Below are positions 1-8,881 of a stretch of DNA of 64,000 nt, one piece after another. The stretch covers positions 1-64,000 of the forward strand of contig NZ_AUNB01000018.1 of assembly GCF_000714545.1 (NCBI RefSeq). Direction: 5' to 3'. This DNA is from Thioclava indica. GTDB lineage: Bacteria > Pseudomonadota > Alphaproteobacteria > Rhodobacterales > Rhodobacteraceae. The notes under the pieces were generated by a model. That model was not told the origin of the DNA. It saw only the letters and a list, made by a program, of their open reading frames with translations, and made no database searches. Made by a program: the position numbers and the translations under genes. The stretch's first letter is position 1, and each line of letters opens with the position of its first letter.

Positions 1-1739
1 GCGTAGCGCGGATTGTCGATCGGGGCGAAAGCCACGAACAGCGCATGGTCGCGCCGATCCCAAGGCAGTTGGTCGTTGCGGATGACGCCGCGCGCGCGCT
101 CGGCCTTGGAGATGTTGCGCACCTGACTGGTGCCCGATTTGCCCGCCATCTTCCATTCCGCCATCGCGATGCGCGAGCCTCGCCCGGTGCCGCGTGACGA
201 GTTCACCACCGCCGTCATGCCTTTGCGCACATCGTCGAGATGGGCCTTGGCAATGCCAAGATCGTCGCTGACGCGCACCGGTTGCTCGATCCCGTCGCGG
301 GTGCGGATCAGGCGCGGCTCGACTTTTTTGCCGCTCGCGATGCGCGCGGTCATGATCGCAAGATGCATCGGCGAGGCCAGAACATAGCCCTGACCAATTG
401 CCGCGTTGGCAGTGTCGCCGATCAACCAATCCTTGCCGTAGCGTTCCTTTTTCCACTCTTTGGTGGGGGCCACGCCCTCTTTGACGGCGGACATCGGCAG
501 GTCAGGGCGCACGCCAAGACCCAGCCGATTGGCCATTTCGCTCATTTTGTCGATGCCGACGCGCTGGGACATCTCGTAGTAATAAACGTCGCAGCTTTGC
601 TCCATGCTTTTGGTCATATCGACATGGCCGTGGCCTGCGCGTTTCCAGCAGTGAAAACGCCGCCCCGCAATCTCGACATAGCCCGGGCACCAGACGGTTT
701 CATTGGGCTTGACGAGCCCGGCCTCAAGGGCGGCCAGCGCGGTGACCATTTTATAAGTCGAGCCCGGCGGATAAAGGCCCTGCACCGATTTATCGGCAAG
801 CGGGCGGTGATCGTCCTGCGTCAGCGTTTTATACTGCGCGACGGAAATCCCTCGCACGAACATATTGGGATCAAACGAGGGCGCGGACGCACAGGCCAAC
901 ACATCGCCATTGGTTACGTCGATCAGCACCGTCGCGGCTGATTCTTCTTCCAGCCGCTGGAGCGCGTAGTTTTGCAGCCGGTAATCGACGGTCAGTTGCA
1001 GGTTCTCTCCCGGCTTGCCCGGCTCGCGCGAGAGTTCACGCATTTCGCGCCCCGCCGAGTTCACCTCGATGCGCCGCTGCCCGGCCTCGCCGCGCAAGAC
1101 GTCTTCTTCCTTGGCTTCGATCCCGGTTTTGCCAAGCTGGAATTTCGGGATCATCAGCAACGGGTCGGGATCGTCCATCTTGCTGAGATCGTAGTCCGAA
1201 ACCGGGCCGACATAGCCGATGACATGGGCGAAATCATCATGGCGTGGATAAAGGCGTGACAGGCCAACATCGGGGTTCACGCCGGGCAGGGAAGGGCTGT
1301 TGACGGCGACGCGCGAAAACTCGTCCCATGTCAGACGATCCGCGACCGTAACGGGCGTGGTCGGCGGGCGGCGGCGGATGTCATGCAAGATATCGGCGGC
1401 ATCGCTATCGGTGATGGGCACAAGGCGGCGCAGCTCGGCCAGCGTGGCGTCCACGTCATCGCTATCCTCGCGCGTAATCGTGACGCGGTAGTTCTGCTCG
1501 TTTCCCGCCAGCAACACGCCGTTGCGATCATAAATCAACCCGCGCGCCGGCGGGATCAGCCGGATCTTGACCGAGTTACCCTCGGCCAGCAGACGGTATT
1601 GGCTGGCGTCTTCGACCTGCATTTTGCGCATCCGCGCGGCCAGCACCGCAACCACCGCCAGCTGCGCGCCACCCAGCATCAGCCCGCGGCGCGTGATGCG
1701 GCGGGTGCTTTCTTGCGTCTCTTTCGGGGATCGTCTCAT
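1..1739 (-). CDS. mrdA: Penicillin-binding protein 2 (partial, 3' end outside window)
   Basis: Peptidoglycan transpeptidase of the elongasome, anchored in the inner membrane and acting in the periplasm. Translation of the minus strand from ATG 1739 gives about 579 residues before the window edge. It shows a short cytoplasmic N terminus, one membrane segment near residues 20-37, the PBP dimer region (RGLIYDRNG near 66-74), and the transpeptidase domain with the catalytic STYK motif (Ser327, Lys330) and a later KSGTS motif. The start follows mreD by 15 nt with an AAAGGGG ribosome site. It is the fourth gene of mreB-mreC-mreD-mrdA; rodA would be expected next, beyond the edge. Identification is firm; only the C-terminal end is unseen. 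Confidence 0.95.
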   Translation of the reverse strand, partial: MRRSPKETQESTRRITRRGLMLGGAQLAVVAVLAARMRKMQVEDASQYRLLAEGNSVKIRLIPPARGLIYDRNGVLLAGNEQNYRVTITREDSDDVDATLAELRRLVPITDSDAADILHDIRRRPPTTPVTVADRLTWDEFSRVAVNSPSLPGVNPDVGLSRLYPRHDDFAHVIGYVGPVSDYDLSKMDDPDPLLMIPKFQLGKTGIEAKEEDVLRGEAGQRRIEVNSAGREMRELSREPGKPGENLQLTVDYRLQNYALQRLEEESAATVLIDVTNGDVLACASAPSFDPNMFVRGISVAQYKTLTQDDHRPLADKSVQGLYPPGSTYKMVTALAALEAGLVKPNETVWCPGYVEIAGRRFHCWKRAGHGHVDMTKSMEQSCDVYYYEMSQRVGIDKMSEMANRLGLGVRPDLPMSAVKEGVAPTKEWKKERYGKDWLIGDTANAAIGQGYVLASPMHLAIMTARIASGKKVEPRLIRTRDGIEQPVRVSDDLGIAKAHLDDVRKGMTAVVNSSRGTGRGSRIAMAEWKMAGKSGTSQVRNISKAERARGVIRNDQLPWDRRDHALFVAFAPIDNPRY

Positions 1740-1754
1740 CGCGTGCCCCTTTCC

Positions 1755-2294
1755 TTATAATCTGTGCCCGAAGGCGTCGACTTCACCCGGGGCTGCCCGG
1801 CGCAGCCCAAACCCGACCCGCGACACCAGCACCACAACCGGATAGGCCGCCAGCGTCATCAGCATCTGGAACAGCTCTAGCCCCAGCGAGGGTTGATCCA
1901 GCAGCACCACAATCAGCACCACCCGTTTGACCACCATCATCGCGACCAATATCGCCGCGACCAGCGCCCATTCCAAGGCAAATGGCAAATCGCGCAGAGA
2001 TTGCTCACGCGCGCGCAAAAACTCGGTCGCGCCCAGAACGATAAGCGCCCAAAGCCCGATTGGCCGCCAGAATAGCATGTCTTCCAGTAAAAACACGGCC
2101 ACGATTAGAAGAGCGGGCACATATTCGGGGCGGCGCAGCAGCCAAGCCAATGTGATCGCCAGCGTCAAATCGGGGCCGGGCAGACCGCCGGGCGTGTGAT
2201 CGACGGGCAGCATGCGCACGAGGATCAACACCAGCGCAATCGCAACGTAAAGCGCGCGATAGCGGATGCGCCGGCTGGTGAGCGGGTCGATCAT
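1755..2294 (-). CDS. mreD: Rod shape-determining membrane protein MreD
   Basis: A 179-residue, very hydrophobic protein with about five predicted membrane segments, matching the size of MreD. MreD links MreC to the other elongasome components in the inner membrane. Sequence conservation in this family is low, so the call rests on hydrophobicity, length and position between mreC and mrdA. Its ATG overlaps the mreC stop by 4 nt (2291-2294), implying translational coupling. Confidence 0.9.
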   Translation of the reverse strand: MIDPLTSRRIRYRALYVAIALVLILVRMLPVDHTPGGLPGPDLTLAITLAWLLRRPEYVPALLIVAVFLLEDMLFWRPIGLWALIVLGATEFLRAREQSLRDLPFALEWALVAAILVAMMVVKRVVLIVVLLDQPSLGLELFQMLMTLAAYPVVVLVSRVGFGLRRAAPGEVDAFGHRL

Positions 2295-3259
2295 TGGCTT
2301 GCCGTCCCGTCGCCCCCGGTTGCGGTGCCGTCTTCGGGTTGCAATGCGCCCTCGCTGGCCTCATCGCGCGCTTTTTGCGCCGCTTCGCGTTCAATCAGTG
2401 CCGGATCGGGCGCAATCAGCCCACCTGCCGCGCCGATGCGCTCCGCCGGGTGCGAGCGCAGTACGCGCAGGAAATCGAGCCGCTCGTAATCAGCCGCAAG
2501 GCGCACCCGCATCCGTTTGTCGCGCCCCTGAAAAATCTGCCCGACCAGCAGACCGGCGGGAAACACGCCGCCATCGCCCGAGGAAATCACCCGGTCGCCG
2601 GGACGCACGCGCTCGGGGTGTTCAAGGAAATCGATCACCGGATAAGGGGAGTTATCGCCTGCAAGAATCGCGTTTTGCCCCGAGGCGGGGATCGTGATCG
2701 GGATGCGGCTTGAGGCGTCGGTGAGTAGCAAAACACGGCTTGTGGATTTCCCCACGCCCGAGATCCGCCCGACCAGCCCCAGCCCGTCCATCGTCGCCCA
2801 ACCATCGACGATCCCGTCGCGCTTGCCCACATTCAGCAGCACCGATTTGCGAAATGGCGAGCCGCTATCGGCCAGCACCCGCCCCGACACCGAGGTCAGT
2901 TTAGGATCCAGCCGCACGTTGTTTTGCGCCAGCAGCTTTGCGTTTTGTTGCTCTAGCTGAACGGCGGCCTCTTTCCAGCTTTTCATCTGCTGCAATTCGC
3001 GGCGCAATTCCTGATTTTGCTCATAGATGCGGGCGTAGGATTGGAACCCCTCGACCATATCGGTCAGCTTGCCCACCGGCGCCATCATCCAGTCAAAGCT
3101 GGGCACAAAACGATCCACCAGAGCCGAGCGCACGCGCTCCATCCGGGGGCTGTCGGCGCGCCAGAGTATGAAGAAGACCAGCAAAATCAACGCCAAAAGC
3201 GCCACGCCCACGCGGCGCAGCGGTCCAAGATAATCTTCGTTATCGCGGTTTCTGGCCAA
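2291..3259 (-). CDS. mreC: Rod shape-determining protein MreC
   Basis: Bitopic inner-membrane scaffold of the elongasome that couples cytoplasmic MreB to periplasmic PBP2. The 322-residue product has one membrane segment (about residues 15-33), a coiled-coil-prone stretch rich in Gln/Glu (about 70-115) and the beta-rich MreC core (about 120-275). It ends in an acidic Ala/Gly/Thr-rich tail, a common variable extension in alphaproteobacteria. It lies 41 nt downstream of mreB and overlaps mreD by 4 nt. Confidence 0.94.
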   Translation of the reverse strand: MARNRDNEDYLGPLRRVGVALLALILLVFFILWRADSPRMERVRSALVDRFVPSFDWMMAPVGKLTDMVEGFQSYARIYEQNQELRRELQQMKSWKEAAVQLEQQNAKLLAQNNVRLDPKLTSVSGRVLADSGSPFRKSVLLNVGKRDGIVDGWATMDGLGLVGRISGVGKSTSRVLLLTDASSRIPITIPASGQNAILAGDNSPYPVIDFLEHPERVRPGDRVISSGDGGVFPAGLLVGQIFQGRDKRMRVRLAADYERLDFLRVLRSHPAERIGAAGGLIAPDPALIEREAAQKARDEASEGALQPEDGTATGGDGTASQ

Positions 3260-3300
3260 TTCCGTCTCCGGTTAGCGCGGCTGACCGGGGTGTGCCCGGA

Positions 3301-4610
<1,310 letters not shown>

Positions 4611-4635
4611 AAGGGCAGCCGCTGGGGCTGCCCTT
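4611..4635 (-). terminator. leuA terminator hairpin
   Basis: Perfect 10-bp inverted repeat (4611-4620 with 4626-4635) around a 5-nt loop, about 20 nt past the leuA stop codon. In the leuA direction the stem ends in CTTTC, a short T run. It separates leuA from the mre operon. Confidence 0.7.
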
Positions 4636-4656
4636 AAAGATGCACTCACTCTAGGC

Positions 4657-6228
4657 TCAAAGCTTGTAGCTGACCGATTTTACATCGGCATCGGGTGCCG
4701 TTTTCTGGCTGCGCACCCGCAGCCTGTTGAGCGCGCCGACATAGGCTTTGACGCTGGCGAGGATGGTATCGGTATCTGACGCCGAGCCGGTCACGATGCG
4801 CCCGTCTTCCTCCATGCGCACCGACACGGTCGCCTGCGCATCCGTCCCCTCGGTCACGGCATGCACCTGATACAGTTTCAGCTTGGCCTCGGTCGGGTAG
4901 ATTTCCTTGACGCATTTGAACACGGCATCGACGGGGCCATCGCCCTCGCTTTTGCACGACTTCTCTTGGCCATCCACCAGCATCTTCAGCTCGGCTTCCT
5001 GACCATCGCTGCCGCAGACCACACGCAGCCATTTCACCTGCAGATAATCGCTGTCGGTATTGGCGGCGCTATCGGTCATCAGCGCGATCAGGTCGTCGTC
5101 GTAGATTTCCTTCTTGCGATCGGCCAGCGCCTTGAAGCGCACGAACACATCCTTGAGCTGGTTATCGCCCAGTTCATAGCCCAGATCGTTGAGCTTGGCG
5201 CGCAGCGCCGCGCGCCCCGAGTGTTTGCCCATCGCGATATTGGCCTCATTCAGCCCGATATCGGCGGGTTTCATAATCTCGAACGTCTCGACGTTTTTCA
5301 GCACGCCATCCTGATGGATGCCGCTTTCGTGCAGAAACGCATTCTTGCCCACGATGGCTTTATTGAACTGCACCGCAAAGCCCGAAACCTGCGCCACGCG
5401 GCGCGAGAGGTTCATGATCTTCGTGGTGTCGATCCCGGTATCGTAGGGCATGATGTCGTGGCGCACTTTCATTGCCATCACGACTTCTTCGAGTGCGGTG
5501 TTGCCCGCACGTTCGCCCAAGCCGTTGATCGTGCACTCGATCTGGCGCGCACCGGCCTCGACCGCGGCCAGCGAGTTCGCTGTCGCCATGCCAAGGTCGT
5601 TGTGGCAATGCGTGGCAAAGATGATCTCATCCGCGCCCGGCACCCGCTCGATCAGCATCTTGATCAGATCGGCACTTTCGCGCGGCGCGGTGTAGCCCAC
5701 CGTGTCGGGGATGTTGATCGTGGTGGCCCCGGCCTTGATCGCGATTTCGATTACGCGGCACAGGTAGTCATGCTCGGTGCGCGTGGCATCCATTGGCGAC
5801 CATTGCACATCATCACACAGGTTGCGCGCATGGCTGACCGTGTCATGGATCACCTGCGCCATCTCGTCCATGCTGAGGTCGGGAATGGCACGATGCAGCG
5901 GCGAGGTGCCGATAAAAGTATGGATGCGCGGCTTGGCCGCGTGTTGCACGGCCTCCCAGGCGCGGTCGATATCGGGCATCTTCGCGCGCGCCAGCCCGCA
6001 GATCACCGAGTTCTTCGAGCGTTTCGCGATCTCGCTGACGGCCTCGAAATCACCGATAGATGCAATCGGGAACCCGGCCTCGATGACGTCCACGCCCATC
6101 TCGTCAAGCAGTTCTGCAATCTCGAGCTTTTCGTCATGCGTCATCGTGGCGCCCGGCGATTGTTCGCCATCGCGCAGGGTGGTGTCAAAAATCAGGACTT
6201 TGGATTTATCGGTCATGGTCGGTGCCAT
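4657..6228 (-). CDS. leuA: 2-isopropylmalate synthase
   Basis: First committed enzyme of leucine biosynthesis: condenses acetyl-CoA with 2-ketoisovalerate to 2-isopropylmalate in the cytoplasm. The 523-residue protein has the HMGL-like TIM barrel with the N-terminal DTTLRDGEQSPGA motif and the metal-binding HCHN motif (about residues 203-206). A C-terminal LeuA dimer/allosteric domain covers about residues 385-520, where leucine feedback acts. ATG 6228 was kept; an ATG four codons in (6216) is possible. The gene sits behind a leucine-rich leader peptide and alternative hairpins, so attenuation by leucyl-tRNA supply is likely. Confidence 0.96.
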   Translation of the reverse strand: MAPTMTDKSKVLIFDTTLRDGEQSPGATMTHDEKLEIAELLDEMGVDVIEAGFPIASIGDFEAVSEIAKRSKNSVICGLARAKMPDIDRAWEAVQHAAKPRIHTFIGTSPLHRAIPDLSMDEMAQVIHDTVSHARNLCDDVQWSPMDATRTEHDYLCRVIEIAIKAGATTINIPDTVGYTAPRESADLIKMLIERVPGADEIIFATHCHNDLGMATANSLAAVEAGARQIECTINGLGERAGNTALEEVVMAMKVRHDIMPYDTGIDTTKIMNLSRRVAQVSGFAVQFNKAIVGKNAFLHESGIHQDGVLKNVETFEIMKPADIGLNEANIAMGKHSGRAALRAKLNDLGYELGDNQLKDVFVRFKALADRKKEIYDDDLIALMTDSAANTDSDYLQVKWLRVVCGSDGQEAELKMLVDGQEKSCKSEGDGPVDAVFKCVKEIYPTEAKLKLYQVHAVTEGTDAQATVSVRMEEDGRIVTGSASDTDTILASVKAYVGALNRLRVRSQKTAPDADVKSVSYKL

Positions 6229-6306
6229 TTGTTGTCTCTTTCTTAGCGGGTCTTAGCGTTAGTTTGTCCCGAAGGCCAGCGTTGCGCGGTGGCGGTCGGG
6301 ATCGGT

Positions 6307-6356
6307 CCGGGCGCTGTTTACCCCTGAGCGGTCGCGCCCGGGCAGGGCACGCTCAG
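6307..6356 (-). promoter_or_regulatory. Putative leuA attenuator: two mutually exclusive helices
   Basis: Two inverted repeats interlock. Helix A pairs 6350-6356 with 6324-6330 (7 bp, CTGAGCG/CGCTCAG). Helix B pairs 6334-6341 with 6307-6314 (8 bp, CCGGGCGC/GCGCCCGG). Each uses sequence lying inside the loop of the other, so both cannot form as simple hairpins. The first strand of helix A overlaps the last Leu codon and stop of the leader peptide, so a ribosome stalled at Leu codons would block it. No long T run follows helix B, so termination could be intrinsic but weak, or Rho-assisted. Confidence 0.6.
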
Positions 6357-6445
6357 AGGCTGCTAAGTAGAAGGAGACCACGGGTCAGCGCGCCACGGGC
6401 TTGCGCCCCGGCTGCGGAAATTTGGATATGTTGGTCCCGTGTCAT
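6353..6445 (-). CDS. leuL: leuA leader peptide, 30 aa, with a Leu-rich end
   Basis: A 30-codon ORF starting at ATG 6445 and stopping at 6353, 124 nt upstream of leuA. Its end reads Arg-Gly-Leu-Leu-Leu-Leu-Ser-Ser-Leu-stop, with codons CTC CTT CTA CTT and CTC. That is the expected signature of a ribosome-mediated attenuator responding to charged tRNA-Leu. No Shine-Dalgarno sequence precedes the ATG. A TATAGT hexamer ends 7 nt before it, so transcription may start at the A of the ATG and the leader may be translated from a leaderless end, as reported for trpL in rhizobia. The symbol is by analogy. Leader attenuation of leuA is known in proteobacteria; this instance is inferred from sequence. 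Confidence 0.72.
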   Translation of the reverse strand: MTRDQHIQISAAGAQARGALTRGLLLLSSL

Positions 6446-6452
6446 GGGGGCG

Positions 6453-6458
6453 ACTATA
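6453..6458 (-). promoter_or_regulatory. Candidate -10 box for the leuL-leuA transcript
   Basis: Minus-strand TATAGT at 6458-6453, seven nt before the leader ATG. A -35 box is not clear; TTTCCA at 16 nt spacing is the best candidate. The placement would put the transcript start at or next to the leader ATG. Confidence 0.45.
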
Positions 6459-6556
6459 GGCGCTGTTTTCGGAATGGAAAGGAAAAAAGAAACCAGTGCG
6501 GCGCGCCTCGCGTAGCCCTTGTGTCAAGCGAAAGCCATATCCAAGGGGGGAGAGCG

Positions 6557-7207
6557 ATGACAGATCAGGCGCTTGTGATTGGCGATACAGGCGGGATTGG
6601 CGTGGCGATCCGGTCCGAGTTGGAGGCGCGCGGCTATCGCGTGACGGGGCTGTCACGATCGCGCGATGGGTTTGATATTTGTGACGAGGACAGCATCGCT
6701 GCGGGCTTGGGTGCGCTGAGCGCGCCGTTCGATCTGATCTTCGTGGCCAGCGGTCAGCTTGGAACGCCCGAAAAGACGCTCGCACAGCTTGGTGCGCAGG
6801 AAATGGCGGCGCAATTCAGGGTCAATGCGATGGGGCCTGCGCTGGTGCTCAAACATGCGCGCCGGTTACTGCCGCGCGACCGGACGGCGCGGTTTTCAGT
6901 GCTGTCGGCGCGCGTTGGCTCGATTGGTGATAATCGCTTGGGCGGATGGTATAGTTACCGCACCGCGAAAGCCGCGCTCAATCAACTGATCCACGGCGCA
7001 TCGGTCGAACTGGCCCGCAGCCATCCGCGCCTTGTCGTGGCGTGTTTACATCCGGGCACGGTCGATACGCCCTTCACCGCCGATTATCCGCGCGACAAAC
7101 TGCCCCCTGCGCAGGCCGCACGCCATCTGCTGGATGTGCTAGAGGGGTTGAGCCCGGCGCAAACAGGCGGCTTTTATGACTACGCTGGAAAGGACATCCC
7201 ATGGTAG
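6557..7207 (+). CDS. SDR family NAD(P)-dependent oxidoreductase (C-factor-like)
   Basis: A 216-residue short-chain dehydrogenase/reductase. It has a glycine-rich nucleotide site near the N terminus (GDTGGIGVAI), the central NAG-equivalent region, a conserved Ser and the catalytic YRTAK (YxxxK), followed by a PG turn. The length suits small CsgA/C-factor-like SDRs. ATG 6557 follows a GGGGGGAGAG ribosome site; the open frame upstream is not needed. The stop lies inside the start of the 28-codon ORF that leads into the photolyase gene, suggesting one transcript. The substrate cannot be told from sequence. Confidence 0.85.
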   Translation: MTDQALVIGDTGGIGVAIRSELEARGYRVTGLSRSRDGFDICDEDSIAAGLGALSAPFDLIFVASGQLGTPEKTLAQLGAQEMAAQFRVNAMGPALVLKHARRLLPRDRTARFSVLSARVGSIGDNRLGGWYSYRTAKAALNQLIHGASVELARSHPRLVVACLHPGTVDTPFTADYPRDKLPPAQAARHLLDVLEGLSPAQTGGFYDYAGKDIPW

Positions 7208-7287
7208 ATCCGACCGCCTGCAAAGTGTTTGTTACCGGAGGCGCGCTGTCTGGTCGATCGCGGCATGACGCGCAAGATGATCTATGA
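7201..7287 (+). CDS. Small ORF bridging the SDR and photolyase genes, 28 aa
   Basis: ATG 7201 is preceded by a good ribosome site (GAAAGGA, 6 nt away). It overlaps the SDR stop, and its own TGA overlaps the photolyase ATG as ATGA (7284-7287). The product is MVDPTACKVFVTGGALSGRS followed by HDAQDDL-type polar residues; I do not recognise it. It may serve only to couple translation into the photolyase gene, which has no clear ribosome site. It could also be a decayed small zinc-finger gene of the kind found near such photolyases, but that idea is speculative. Confidence 0.38.
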   Translation: MVDPTACKVFVTGGALSGRSRHDAQDDL

Positions 7288-8810
7288 CGAGGTTGATCGT
7301 TGTGCTGGGCGACCAGCTAAGCCATGACGGCGCGGCCCTGCGTGGTGCTGATAAGACAAGCGACGTGGTGATGATGGCCGAGGTGCGCGCCGAGGCGACC
7401 TACGCCGCCCATCACAAGCAGAAACTCGCGCTGGTCTTTGCCGCGATGCGCCGCTTTGGAGATGAGCTGACACAGGCGGGCTGGCAGCTTTGCTACACCA
7501 AGCTGACCGATCCGGAAAACGCCGGCTCGCTGCCCGGCGAAATCGCGCGACGCGCCGATGAGGTGGGGGCCGATGAGGCGTCGGTGATCGCACCGGGCGA
7601 ATGGCGCTTGCGCGAGGCGTTTGATGCCAGCCCGATACCGATCCAACAACTGCCAGATGATCGGTTTTTCTGCTCGGAAGGTCGATTTTCCGACTGGGCC
7701 AAAGGGCGCAAAGAGCTGCGGATGGAGTGGTTTTATCGCGAGATGCGCCGCGAAACGGGGCTTCTGATGGAGGGTGATAAACCCGCAGGCGGGCAATGGA
7801 ATTTCGACAAGGACAACCGCAAACCCGCCCAGCCCGATCTGTTTCGCACCCCTGCGCCAACCTTTCGCAAAGACGCTTTGGTGCAAGAGGTGCTTGAGAT
7901 GGTCGAGGCCGAGTTTCCCGATAATTTTGGCACGCTTGAGGGGTTCAACTGGCCCGTGAGCCGCGCTCAGGCATTGCGCGCGCTTGATCATTTCATCACC
8001 CACAATCTGCGCGATTTTGGCCCCTATCAGGATGCGATGCTGAGCGACGATCCGCTGCTCTATCATGCGCTTTTGTCCGGCGCGCTCAATATCGGCCTGC
8101 TCTCTGCGCAAGAGGTCTGCGCGGCGGCAGAGGAGGCTTGGAAAGCAGGCGATGTGCCGATCCAGTCCGCCGAGGGATTCATTCGCCAGATCCTGGGTTG
8201 GCGCGAATATGTGCGCGGGATCTATTTCTTCGAGGGGCCCGATTACACCGCGCGCAATGGCCTGGATCACCAGCGCGATCTGCCTTGGGCCTATTGGTCG
8301 GGCGAAACGGACATGGCTTGCCTGAAGGCCACGGTCACTCAAACCCGCGATCTTGCCTATTCCCATCACATCCAGCGCCTGATGGTGGCGGGCAATTTCG
8401 CGCTGCTCGCAGGCGTTGATCCCGCGCAGGTGCAGGATTGGTTTCTGGCGGTCTATATCGACGCGTTCGAATGGGTCGAAGCGCCCAATACGGCGGGCAT
8501 GAGCCAGTATTCTGATGGCGGCGTTGTGGCCTCTAAACCCTATATTTCGTCGGGCGCCTATATCGACAAGATGTCGGACTATTGCGCAGGCTGCGTCTAT
8601 GATGTGCGCGCCAAGTCGGGGCAGGGGGCGTGCCCGTTCAACAGCCTTTATTGGCATTTCCTCGACCGCCATCGCGACCGCTTTGAGGGCAATCCCCGCA
8701 TGGCGCTGATCTATCGCAACTGGGACAAACAAGACGCGCAGACCCGCCAAGACAAGCTCGACAGCGCCGCCGATATTCTGGCCAAGCTTGACGCAGGCGA
8801 GCGGGTCTAA
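7284..8810 (+). CDS. Iron-sulfur (6-4) photolyase / bacterial cryptochrome (FeS-BCP, PhrB-like)
   Basis: Light-driven DNA repair enzyme or photoreceptor with FAD and a [4Fe-4S] cluster. The 508-residue length fits the prokaryotic (6-4) photolyase/CryB class. Four cysteines at 346, 434, 437 and 450 have the same spacing as the cluster ligands of Agrobacterium PhrB (350, 438, 441, 454), offset by four. The N-terminal alpha/beta domain begins with LIVVLGDQLSHD, typical of the deoxyribodipyrimidine photolyase-related family. It follows an SDR gene and a small ORF with overlapping start and stop. Whether it repairs (6-4) lesions or signals cannot be decided here. Confidence 0.93.
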   Translation: MTRLIVVLGDQLSHDGAALRGADKTSDVVMMAEVRAEATYAAHHKQKLALVFAAMRRFGDELTQAGWQLCYTKLTDPENAGSLPGEIARRADEVGADEASVIAPGEWRLREAFDASPIPIQQLPDDRFFCSEGRFSDWAKGRKELRMEWFYREMRRETGLLMEGDKPAGGQWNFDKDNRKPAQPDLFRTPAPTFRKDALVQEVLEMVEAEFPDNFGTLEGFNWPVSRAQALRALDHFITHNLRDFGPYQDAMLSDDPLLYHALLSGALNIGLLSAQEVCAAAEEAWKAGDVPIQSAEGFIRQILGWREYVRGIYFFEGPDYTARNGLDHQRDLPWAYWSGETDMACLKATVTQTRDLAYSHHIQRLMVAGNFALLAGVDPAQVQDWFLAVYIDAFEWVEAPNTAGMSQYSDGGVVASKPYISSGAYIDKMSDYCAGCVYDVRAKSGQGACPFNSLYWHFLDRHRDRFEGNPRMALIYRNWDKQDAQTRQDKLDSAADILAKLDAGERV

Positions 8811-8825
8811 CCCCTTTCATCTAGC

Positions 8826-8847
8826 CAAAAATACTCCCGCCGGAGGC
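8826..8847 (-). terminator. Short GC hairpin plus T run after the MORN gene (family-type repeat)
   Basis: In the minus direction a CTCC-GGCG-GGAG hairpin (arms 8842-8845 and 8834-8837) is followed by TATTTTT. It lies between the convergent photolyase and MORN genes. From memory, this GCCTCCGGCGGGAGTATTTTT string recurs between genes in many Rhodobacteraceae genomes, so it may be a dispersed terminator-like repeat. Confidence 0.55.
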
Positions 8848-8881
8848 ATCCAACGCGTCTCACAGGCGCAGCGGTCGCGCG

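Noticed and set aside
4861-6246. 461-codon open frame on the plus strand opposite leuA
   Set aside because: Antisense shadow of leuA with His/Asp-rich composition and no recognisable motif.
7317-8750. 477-codon open frame on the minus strand opposite the photolyase gene
   Set aside because: Antisense shadow; the plus frame contains all Fe-S cysteines and family motifs.
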